12,060 nucleotides of DNA from contig JAPLWO010000073.1 in assembly GCA_026396555.1 (NCBI GenBank), forward strand, positions 1 to 12,060. Direction: 5' to 3'. The translations under genes were made by a program, and so were the position numbers. Positions 1 to 5,711 of this stretch are shown piece by piece. Source of the stretch: Candidatus Magasanikiibacteriota bacterium (lineage in GTDB: Bacteria; Patescibacteriota; Patescibacteriia; Magasanikbacterales; 2-02-FULL-50-9b). The notes under the pieces were generated by a model that saw nothing but the letters and a program-made list of their open reading frames with translations, was not told the DNA's origin and did not search any database. The first letter of the stretch is position 1. Each line of letters starts with the position of its first letter.

Positions 1-482
1 TCTAAAATCCCAACTAAAATTTCGTGATTAATACTCGCAAAAAATTTCCGGATATCACATTTTAAAATCCACGCCGTTCGATGATGATTTTGACTGACCG
101 AGCGCGCCATACAATCAAATCGTCGAAGTGCTCGATGTACACCCTTTCCATCGCGACACGAAAACGAATCCGCAATAAACGTCCGATCAAAAAACGGATA
201 CAAAATTCGATAAATTGCGTGATGCACCAATCGATCCCGCACCGACGCTTTATGAATTTCGCGCGGTTTTGGATCCGCAATCCGAAACGCGTAATAGCCG
301 CCGTGTCGATATGACCCATCGGCAAGATCGCTATGAAGTTGTACAATATTATCGGCCAATCGACGTCCAAATTCTTGAACATCCGCCTTCCCTCGTTTCC
401 CATTCAAAAATTCGCCCCACGCGGCGCACAAATTTTCAACCGAAATAATCTCTTCAAAAATATGACCCAACTGAATTTTCAT
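1..482 (-). CDS. DGR-type reverse transcriptase, N-terminal part (runs off left edge)
   Basis: This is the reverse transcriptase of a diversity-generating retroelement, which copies TR RNA into adenine-mutated cDNA. Reading the minus strand from the ATG at 482-480 gives an open frame of 160 codons to the edge. It begins MKIQLGHIFEEIISVENL, a typical DGR-RT N-terminus. Next comes DPKPREIHKASVRDR (residues 70-84), then LVHHAIYR, then DSFSCRDGKGVHRAL (about 106-120). The first catalytic-aspartate block, KCDIRKFFASINHEIL, follows, with D143 as the expected metal ligand. The YxDD box, the DGR-specific SQ motif and the thumb lie outside the window. The family is usually 330-400 aa. The start is chosen because the EEIIS..NL..A block belongs to the family's N-terminus. 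There is no Shine-Dalgarno site; an 11-G run lies upstream on this strand. Its 5' end overlaps the divergent avd. Group II intron or retron RTs are less likely given the TR/VR pair and avd next door. Confidence 0.93.
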   Translation of the reverse strand, partial: MKIQLGHIFEEIISVENLCAAWGEFLNGKRGKADVQEFGRRLADNIVQLHSDLADGSYRHGGYYAFRIADPKPREIHKASVRDRLVHHAIYRILYPFFDRTFIADSFSCRDGKGVHRALRRFDCMARSVSQNHHRTAWILKCDIRKFFASINHEILVGIL

Positions 483-854
483 TCTACTAATGTTACCCCC
501 CCCCCCGACAGAATCTTACGCAAAATACCTGACGCGTATAAACTCTGGCACCTTCAACACAGCCAAATGGAACGCCTTTCGCGATTCACACTCGGCACCA
601 CCATCGATAAAATTTTTTGCGAAACAATTGAACTGATTTTACAAGCAAGCTACACTGCGCGCGAACAAAAACAGACAATCGTCCTACGTGCAGCAAGTAA
701 ACTTGATACACTCAAATTTTTTCTTCAAATTGCATGGGAAATAAAAACGATTGATCACAAAAAATACGCGGCACTTTCCGCACCGCTCCACGAAATTGGA
801 AAAATGCTCGGTGGCTGGCGCAAACAATTACAAAATAATGAGCCCTCGCAATAA
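462..854 (+). CDS. avd: Avd-like DGR accessory protein (four-helix bundle)
   Basis: This encodes the accessory variability determinant. In characterised DGRs Avd forms a basic homopentamer that binds the RT and TR RNA and is needed for cDNA synthesis. The 130-aa product matches the usual length of about 120-130 aa. The family pattern is clear: KIPDAYKLWHL, then ERLSRFTLGTTIDKIF, then KLDTLKFFLQIAWEIKTI, then the hallmark ending HEIGKMLGGWRKQL. The start is uncertain. The ATG at 462 is in frame but overlaps the RT gene by 21 bp and has no ribosome binding site. The ATG at 490 is better placed but is one base out of frame because of an 11-C run (496-506); twelve Cs would put it in frame. The orientation is opposite to RT, TR1 and target, whereas classical DGRs carry avd on the same strand. 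The stop lies inside a hairpin (838-868). Confidence 0.9.
   Translation: MTQLNFHSTNVTPPPDRILRKIPDAYKLWHLQHSQMERLSRFTLGTTIDKIFCETIELILQASYTAREQKQTIVLRAASKLDTLKFFLQIAWEIKTIDHKKYAALSAPLHEIGKMLGGWRKQLQNNEPSQ
496..506. repeat. 11-bp poly-C homopolymer at the avd/RT 5' junction
   Basis: Eleven consecutive Cs on the plus strand lie in the N-terminal part of the avd reading frame (three Pro codons). They also sit 14 bases upstream of the RT start codon on the other strand. A tract of this length is prone to slippage. One extra C would place the ATG at 490 in the avd frame. It may be a phase-variable element or a length-calling error in the assembly. Confidence 0.85.
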
Positions 855-868
855 CGGCGAGGGTTCAT
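838..868. terminator. Bidirectional hairpin between avd 3' end and TR1
   Basis: The arms 838-849 and 857-868 form a 12-bp stem with one G-T wobble and a 7-nt loop that contains the avd stop codon. T-rich but interrupted stretches follow on both strands, so it could terminate avd (plus) and the TR1 transcript (minus). Its inner edge is only 12 nt beyond the 3' end of TR1, where DGR template RNAs carry structure used by RT and Avd. It may therefore be a functional part of the template RNA instead. Confidence 0.6.
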
Positions 869-880
869 TATTTATAGAAA

Positions 881-1017
881 GTTGCGGACAGCAAGGAACT
901 GCACATTCGCATTCCACTGGTTGTTGCTGTTCCAGTTGTAGTTCACGTACCACTGACCGTCGTTCTGATAGAGGTACGGCACGTACAGGTTGCCGTCGGA
1001 GTTCTGCCATGCAGAAC
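881..1017 (-). repeat. DGR template repeat TR1
   Basis: This is the template copy whose minus-strand RNA is reverse transcribed to diversify VR1. It aligns to 1378-1514 with a constant offset of 497 and no gaps over 137 bp. All 17 mismatches fall where TR1 has T on the plus strand (A in the template RNA): 13 A-to-G, 3 A-to-C, 1 A-to-T. Read in the target's frame it gives WQNSDGNLYVPYLYQNDG and then a series of AAC/AAT codons around two TGG codons. The fixed segment 884-905 at its 3' end has a single template adenine and is the likely IMH* (initiation of mutagenic homology). No A-substitution in its codons can create a stop. It is non-coding: the frame is closed just upstream. Confidence 0.96.
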
Positions 1018-1276
1018 ATCATTGATATGCGTCATGCGTTCAATAACACCACCCATTGAATTCTCTATGGATTGAATCGCGTTCGGGGCACGAAGCCCGC
1101 CTCACATCACACACCAAGTTTCTATTTTGAAAAAAAATATTCCGAGTCCTCTGAAATTTATATTTACAATTTATAAACTTCATTCTCAACAAAGGAGTAT
1201 TTTAGAATTCAATCGTGCAAAACCGTAATCTTGCACAGTGTCATTTACTATCCAAAAATAGTATAACAAAAAAATG
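1018..1276. other. Intergenic region carrying the presumed TR1 RNA leader
   Basis: No gene is supported here. The segment separates the target terminator from TR1 and should hold the promoter and 5' leader of the TR1 RNA on the minus strand. It is AT-rich around 1130-1180. An AAAGGAG at 1192-1198 on the plus strand looks like a ribosome binding site but leads to no credible gene. A short inverted repeat, GTGCAA (1215-1220) with TTGCAC (1231-1236), is present and its role is unknown. Confidence 0.5.
1161..1189 (-). promoter_or_regulatory. Possible promoter for TR1 RNA
   Basis: On the minus strand, TTGAGA (1189-1184) is followed after 17 nt by TAAATA (1166-1161) in a very AT-rich context. This would start a transcript near 1154, about 135 nt upstream of TR1. 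The -35 is good and the -10 is weak (3 of 6), so this is tentative. Confidence 0.3.
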
Positions 1277-1308
1277 CCGACGTTCCGCAGCAAGCTGCGA
1301 AACGTCGG
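1268..1308 (-). terminator. Strong intrinsic terminator/hairpin downstream of VR1 target gene
   Basis: The arms 1277-1291 and 1294-1308 form a 15-bp GC-rich stem with one mismatch and a 2-nt loop. On the minus strand the stem is followed by CA and then seven Ts (complement of 1268-1274). This is a canonical Rho-independent terminator about 50 nt after the target stop codon and about 70 nt past the 3' end of VR1. DGRs often have a hairpin just past VR that promotes retrohoming, so a dual role is possible. Confidence 0.8.
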
Positions 1309-1359
1309 ACAAAGGCCAAAGAAACCAAGCGCGGGTTGAAGCGCCAAGCTTCCAAGAGC

Positions 1360-2010
1360 CTAGTGCTGAAACTTGCGGCGGCGGACAGCAAGGAACTGCA
1401 CACTCGCATCCCACCGGCCGCGGCTGTGCCAGTAGCAGTTCACGTACCACCGACCGTCGCTCTGATAGAGGTACGGCACGTACAGGCTGCCGCCGGAGCT
1501 CTGCCATGCAGAACCGAGCAACGCAATCACGATGTTCGACGGGTAGTCAGTCACTTTGTGCGACTTCGCCCATTCGACGCCTTCGCGAATCGTCGCACCC
1601 GCAGCACCCATGTCCTCGAGTTCGAGCATGGCCTCCATCGACCAAATGAGTCGGTTCGGCGCATGGAGTTTGGTGAGAATTTCACCGTCAGCTTGTTCGA
1701 ATGGCCGACGCTTGAACCGTTCCTCGGTCACATCGCCATTCCAGCCGAAACCGGACGACGTCTTGAGCTCCTGGAACGACGGCGCGTAAGGCACGACGAG
1801 CTTTTCAAACCCCGCCTCGTCGATGACAATCACTGGCGTCTTCGACAGCTTGCGCGGCGGCCGAATTTCGAGCCCATCCTTAAGGCGCTCGAGACCGCTT
1901 TTGACAAACTGCTCGCTGAGCGACCCATCGGCCACACGACGCGCAAGATCTTGAGCGCTGCTCGTAACACGCCACGCGGCAGATTGATTTTCTTGACTCG
2001 GATTTCCCAT
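1360..2010 (-). CDS. DGR target protein with C-terminal variable lectin-like domain
   Basis: The 216-aa product carries VR1 in its last 50 or so residues. The N-terminal half is unrecognised: it begins MGNPSQENQSAAWRV and contains KTPVIVIDEAGFEKLV. The C-terminal half (SNIVIALLGSAWQ, then LYVPYLYQSDGRWYVN) has the Trp/Tyr-rich pattern of DGR variable domains with a C-type-lectin fold; that fold is inferred from the family. Variable sites are expected to form a ligand-binding surface. No signal peptide or membrane segment is visible, so a secreted location is not supported. The start at 2010 is chosen because GGAGG sits 5 nt upstream; an upstream ATG at 2082 lacks this. The frame ends just past VR1 with a short tail (RRKFQH). 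The gene looks more GC-rich than the glycosyltransferase genes beside it. Confidence 0.9.
   Translation of the reverse strand: MGNPSQENQSAAWRVTSSAQDLARRVADGSLSEQFVKSGLERLKDGLEIRPPRKLSKTPVIVIDEAGFEKLVVPYAPSFQELKTSSGFGWNGDVTEERFKRRPFEQADGEILTKLHAPNRLIWSMEAMLELEDMGAAGATIREGVEWAKSHKVTDYPSNIVIALLGSAWQSSGGSLYVPYLYQSDGRWYVNCYWHSRGRWDASVQFLAVRRRKFQH
1378..1514 (-). repeat. DGR variable repeat VR1
   Basis: This is the diversified copy of TR1 inside the 3' end of the target gene. Adenine-only substitutions relative to TR1 change 14 codons, for example AAC to AGC, CGC, GGC, TAC or CAC, CAG to CGG, TAC to TGC and GAC to GGC. They are densest around the WYVN..W..SRGRW segment. The scaffold codons for Trp, Val, Leu and Pro are unchanged. 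The 22-nt fixed segment 1381-1402 is the likely IMH. Confidence 0.96.
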
Positions 2011-2014
2011 GACA

Positions 2015-2020
2015 CCCTCC
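2015..2020 (-). promoter_or_regulatory. Shine-Dalgarno site of the DGR target gene
   Basis: GGAGGG on the minus strand, about 5 nt before the ATG at 2010-2008, fixes the start of the target gene. It is notable because most other genes in this window have no recognisable ribosome binding site. Confidence 0.7.
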
Positions 2021-2095
2021 TCATTCACAACAGCCTTGATCGTCGCGCCACCTTGTTGTGGGACAACGGCTGTTGACTGCAAGCATTTATTAGCC

Positions 2096-2140
2096 GCAGT
2101 AATAAAATTTCGCTGTACTGAGCAAAAATCTTATTACTGC
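2096..2140. repeat. 10-bp perfect inverted repeat upstream of the DGR target
   Basis: GCAGTAATAA (2096-2105) and TTATTACTGC (2131-2140) are perfect inverted copies separated by 25 nt. They lie in the gap between the glycosyltransferase stop and the target start, where the target's promoter must be. It could be an operator or an mRNA leader structure; nothing in the sequence decides. Confidence 0.5.
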
Positions 2141-2143
2141 AGC

Positions 2144-2162
2144 CAAAATCCACAGAAGTGGA
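2144..2162 (-). terminator. Weak terminator-like hairpin after the six-gene operon
   Basis: TCCAC (2149-2153) and GTGGA (2158-2162) form a 5-bp stem with a 4-nt loop, followed on the minus strand by ATTTT. It lies 12 nt after the last stop codon of the operon. The stem is short and the T-run imperfect, so readthrough into the DGR target is conceivable. Confidence 0.3.
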
Positions 2163-2174
2163 CTATGCTTTATA

Positions 2175-3269
2175 TCATAATTTCGCCAAAACGTCAAGCG
2201 TCGTCGCAGCTGTTTTTTCCCATGTAAAAAGTTTGACGCGCTCAGCGCCACGCGAAATTAAATCGGCGCGAAACGCATCGTCTGAAATCGCGCGATCTAA
2301 TAAATCTGTAAATTCTTTTTCATCGTTTGCGAGTGTCACGCCGTCGCCCGCAACTTCTGCAACAGATCCGCGCGACATACCAACAACCGGTACGCCCACT
2401 GCCATGCCTTCTAAAAAATTAAAACCAAACCCTTCGTACCGCGTCGGAAGCGCAAGCACACGCGCGCTCGCATAAAACGCACCGAGGTCAGGAACAAATC
2501 CAAGCACGTGAATAAATTGTTTATACGGCGAGTGTTGAATTAAGCGATCAACTGTTTCAAAACCAATTCCCGGTTTTCCGACAAACACTAATTCAATTTC
2601 GCGACCACACGACCGAAGCGTTTCAAATGCGCGAATTAAAATGTCTGGTCCTTTTTTATATTCAATGCGACCAACTGATAAAATAAATGGCGGGCGATCT
2701 AATTTTTCGCCCGACAATTTTATCGCATCACACGGCAACGCGAACGGCGTGACAATAATTTTTTCTGCAGGAACCTTAATCCGCGCAATTAATTGATCGC
2801 GCGTTTCAATCGACGGCACTAAAATCTTTTTCGCAACGCGTGCATTAACCCGCGTCATGAATCGTGCAAACATTCGTTCTCTCCACGAAAATGCGTCGGG
2901 TAAAAATTCAAATGCAATGTCGTGAATCACGACAACGGTATTTCGCGGCGTGAAAAAAGGTGCAACATGTGCGGGTGCAAAAAAAACTGAATCTTTTTTT
3001 TCCGCGCGCGCCCAGGCCCACGCCAAACAAATCTGCGTCCACAAAAATTTTGGTGGCCATCGCAAAAATTTCCACGTGACGCGCGAATCATTCTCAAACT
3101 TTTTTAAAAACTCAGGAACATTTTTTTTCGTCCACTCAGGCGCATACAAAATAAATTGTGTGTCCGGCGCCGCGCATAAAACCAAATGTTCAATAATTTC
3201 CCGCGTGTACACATTCACGCCTGTTGGTTGAGGCTCGAGTGCGCGCGAGGCGTCGATGTGAATGATCAT
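2175..3269 (-). CDS. GT4-family glycosyltransferase (GT-B fold)
   Basis: The 364-aa product is a family 4 glycosyltransferase, which transfers a sugar from a nucleotide-sugar donor to a surface glycan or lipid acceptor. The N-terminal Rossmann part (MIIHIDASRAL...PTGVNVYTREI) has the usual glycine-containing acceptor loop. The donor-binding half begins ILSVGRIEYKKGPDILIRAF. The retaining-enzyme E-x7-E signature is EGFGFNFLE (E279 and E287), followed by GVPVVGMSRGSVAEVAGDG. No transmembrane segment is seen, so it is probably cytosolic or peripheral. The start at 3269 is chosen because it begins at the first beta-strand and leaves 13 nt after mreB; an ATG at 3317 would overlap mreB. Last gene of the operon. 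The acceptor is not predictable. Confidence 0.9.
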   Translation of the reverse strand: MIIHIDASRALEPQPTGVNVYTREIIEHLVLCAAPDTQFILYAPEWTKKNVPEFLKKFENDSRVTWKFLRWPPKFLWTQICLAWAWARAEKKDSVFFAPAHVAPFFTPRNTVVVIHDIAFEFLPDAFSWRERMFARFMTRVNARVAKKILVPSIETRDQLIARIKVPAEKIIVTPFALPCDAIKLSGEKLDRPPFILSVGRIEYKKGPDILIRAFETLRSCGREIELVFVGKPGIGFETVDRLIQHSPYKQFIHVLGFVPDLGAFYASARVLALPTRYEGFGFNFLEGMAVGVPVVGMSRGSVAEVAGDGVTLANDEKEFTDLLDRAISDDAFRADLISRGAERVKLFTWEKTAATTLDVLAKL

Positions 3270-3282
3270 AGCCGCGAAAAAA

Positions 3283-4293
3283 TTAGCGCGTCGCAAGAAT
3301 ACTTCGTTTATATGCATCCAAATTTTCTAGCGCAATTCCGGTTCCTTTTACCACACATAAAAGCGGCTCTTCCGCGACATGCGCTGGCACGCCTGTACTT
3401 TCGGTGAGCAACGTATCCAAATTTCGAAGCGAGCTCGTTCCACCCGACAACACCATTCCCTTTTCAATAACATCCGCAGATAATTCTGGCGGCGTTTTGT
3501 ATAGCACATCTTTTACTGCTTGAATCAAACCTTCGAGTTCGTGCTGAATCGCGTCCGTCACATCATCCGACGTCACGGTCAAAATGCGCGGCAACCCAGA
3601 AATCATATCGCGCCCACGAATTTCAATCGTTAATTTACTTTCCAAATACATTGCGCTTCCAACTTCAATTTTAATTTCTTCTGCAGTGCGTTCGCCAATT
3701 GCCAATCCATATTTTCGACGAATAAATTCTGCGATCGCCGCATCCAATTTATTTCCACCAATACGAACCGAACCACTCGACACAATACCGCCCAAAGAAA
3801 TCACGGCAATCTCCGATGTTCCGCCGCCAATATTTACAATCATGTGACCACTCGCCGAACCAATCGGAATTTCCGCGCCAATCGCCGCAACAATCGGCTC
3901 CTTAATAATATACGCAGCTTTTGCACCCGCCGCCATCGTCGCGTCGATAACGGCGCGTCGTTCTGTTGAGGTAATTCCACCTGGAACTGACACCATAACT
4001 TCTGGACGAAATAATCGAACGCCGCCAAGCGCTTTGTTAATAAAATATCGAAGCATTGCTTCTGTCACGCGATAATCTGCGATCACACCGTCTTTCAACG
4101 GGCGAAGCGCGACAATCGAATCCGGTGTGCGACCCAACATGTCTTTTGCTTCCTTACCAACTGCTAAAACTTTTTTATCAATTTTTGAAATCGCCACCAC
4201 CGACGGTTCGTTAATAACGATGCCGCGGCGCGGCACATACACCAAAATATTTGTGGTTCCTAAATCAATTCCGATTTTCGGCGTCATCATCAT
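3283..4293 (-). CDS. mreB: MreB rod-shape-determining actin homologue
   Basis: The 336-aa product is the usual length for MreB, the bacterial actin that forms membrane-associated filaments guiding cell-wall synthesis. It is complete across the ATPase core: phosphate-1 loop DLGTTN (10-15), RPLKDGVIADY (64-74), VPGGITSTERRA (103-114), the KEPIVAAIGAEIPI helix (131-144), phosphate-2 NIGGGTSE (154-161), the GERTAEEIK segment (200-208) and the adenosine motif VLSGGTSSL (281-289). The start overlaps the upstream DUF4012 stop by 4 bases (ATGA), and three consecutive ATG codons are available. MreC, MreD and RodA are not visible; it sits instead among glycosyltransferase and envelope genes. An MreB-like paralogue is the only alternative. 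Confidence 0.96.
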   Translation of the reverse strand: MMMTPKIGIDLGTTNILVYVPRRGIVINEPSVVAISKIDKKVLAVGKEAKDMLGRTPDSIVALRPLKDGVIADYRVTEAMLRYFINKALGGVRLFRPEVMVSVPGGITSTERRAVIDATMAAGAKAAYIIKEPIVAAIGAEIPIGSASGHMIVNIGGGTSEIAVISLGGIVSSGSVRIGGNKLDAAIAEFIRRKYGLAIGERTAEEIKIEVGSAMYLESKLTIEIRGRDMISGLPRILTVTSDDVTDAIQHELEGLIQAVKDVLYKTPPELSADVIEKGMVLSGGTSSLRNLDTLLTESTGVPAHVAEEPLLCVVKGTGIALENLDAYKRSILATR

Positions 4294-5711
4294 AGCAAAA
4301 CTTCAAAATTCGTATCTGTAGTTACTCTTCCTGACCAATCATACGCGTTGTCGCCGAAGTGTGCCGGCTCTTCAGGCGGCGCCGCTCGTTTAATGCTTGT
4401 ACCAAATAGCGCGTGAACCGTCAAATCAAAACCACTCGTTCCGAGTTGTTTTTGAGCGACTAACCCATATTTTCCTGCTGTAATTGCGGCGACAACGTGC
4501 GGTGCGAGCGCAACATGAATCGTAATTGTATGTGTCGCACCTGGCTCAGTCACAAAATATCCGCCCACGCTCATAAACGCGCCGTCATCCTCAATAATCC
4601 ATTTTTCTTTTTTATCCAGCCCGTCCGCGCTCAAAAAAGTCGTGCCGCTCGGAAAATACCAACGTGTGTATGTTTGATATCGCGTTGTCTTCCAATCAAA
4701 CGTCCCTGTGTGTTTATATTGCATCGTGATTGTTCCCTGCCACTGACCCGTCGTCGCATCGCGCGTGATTTCGTAGCGTTCGCTTCGCTGCATCACGCGA
4801 TCTGTTTTTAAACTTCCCAAGTTCGCATCCGCGAACATAATTTTGTCCGGCGTTCCTGGTTTCAATCTCCCCGACCATCCGAGCGCATCCAAACTTTTTT
4901 GCACGTTTGGATCTGTGTCATACACCATGACATGTCGATCTTCAAACAATTTTTGCACATCACCTAAAATCGCGCCCCACTGCGTCGGCGAAATATGTTT
5001 GGTGCGACTGACAATTTCCGCCGCGATTTTTCCAATCGCATCTTTTCGATTTTCTTTTGCAATTCCTTGTTCATGAAAATCAACTTCAACCGTGTGCTCC
5101 AGCAAATCTGTAATATTTTCTGTTGTATAATTTTTTCCATCAACAGAAATCGGCCCTGTATATTTGAGCAGCGTCGACAAAACTTCCGGTGTAATTCCAA
5201 TCACGGTTTGAACTTCGTCAGCTTTCTGACCTTGTTCTAATTTATAAAAACCTAACGATTTTTGCGAAGACTCAACAAAATCCGGCGACCAGTTTGAGTC
5301 ACGAAAATACCACCGTGTCACGACATGATCGGTGAGCGGCTGTGGCGCTGGAACCGACGGTAAATTTAATGCAGCGCGATCTAAATTTTCAACCCCGTCG
5401 GTAAAAAGTGATGTAACTGATCCATGATCAACGGTCACCACACCGTATGATCCGATAAATCCACCACCTGGTCGAATTTCTGTGTTATTTAAAAATAATA
5501 ATAACATCGTACGCGGTCCATTCAACCCAAGCAACGTTGGAAAAATCGCCGCGCTTTCTTCGTTATTATTTGTAATTGTTTTTTCTGCAAGATATTGAAC
5601 TGCGCCCGACAAAAAAGTGCTGTGCGATTTAACCGCATATGCGAGCGCACCGCCCGCCGCACCAATCAACCCAACGACGATCAATAAAATTACAATGATG
5701 CGTGATTTCAT
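4290..5711 (-). CDS. DUF4012 membrane-anchored protein
   Basis: The 473-aa product has one N-terminal membrane segment (about residues 4-26: IIVILLIVVGLIGAAGG) and a large, probably extracytoplasmic, domain. DUF4012 signatures are NNTEIRPGGGFIGSYG (75-90) and RDSNWSPDF (137-145). The family is common in Patescibacteria and Gram-positive genomes next to polysaccharide genes. Its biochemical role is not established. Residues from about 310 on look beta-rich (repeated Tyr/Trp/Thr strands). The gene is joined by ATGA overlaps to the GT2 gene upstream and to mreB downstream, so it is probably translated in a coupled way. Context suggests a role in surface polymer assembly or anchoring, which is inference. 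Confidence 0.88.
   Translation of the reverse strand: MKSRIIVILLIVVGLIGAAGGALAYAVKSHSTFLSGAVQYLAEKTITNNNEESAAIFPTLLGLNGPRTMLLLFLNNTEIRPGGGFIGSYGVVTVDHGSVTSLFTDGVENLDRAALNLPSVPAPQPLTDHVVTRWYFRDSNWSPDFVESSQKSLGFYKLEQGQKADEVQTVIGITPEVLSTLLKYTGPISVDGKNYTTENITDLLEHTVEVDFHEQGIAKENRKDAIGKIAAEIVSRTKHISPTQWGAILGDVQKLFEDRHVMVYDTDPNVQKSLDALGWSGRLKPGTPDKIMFADANLGSLKTDRVMQRSERYEITRDATTGQWQGTITMQYKHTGTFDWKTTRYQTYTRWYFPSGTTFLSADGLDKKEKWIIEDDGAFMSVGGYFVTEPGATHTITIHVALAPHVVAAITAGKYGLVAQKQLGTSGFDLTVHALFGTSIKRAAPPEEPAHFGDNAYDWSGRVTTDTNFEVLL

Noticed and set aside
62..403. Minus-strand 113-aa frame at the left end
   Set aside because: The RT motifs are in a different minus-strand frame that runs off the edge; this is an out-of-frame shadow.
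1..482. RT from a retron or group II intron
   Set aside because: The N-terminal pattern and the neighbouring avd and TR/VR fit the DGR class; no intron domain V or retron msr/msd structure was seen in the window.
828..1059. Open frames across TR1 on both strands
   Set aside because: They are shadows of the template. The frame matching the target is closed just upstream, and the similarity to VR1 is explained by the DGR.
881..1514. TR1/VR1 as an ordinary gene duplication or insertion-sequence ends
   Set aside because: Every mismatch is at a template adenine, the copies are direct repeats without transposase or terminal inverted repeats, and RT and avd are adjacent.
1215..1649. Plus-strand frame preceded by AAAGGAG, covering VR1
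   Set aside because: The GTG is 16 nt from the AAAGGAG, the protein is low-complexity Ser/Arg/Cys sequence, and it is antisense to the well-supported target gene and its terminator.
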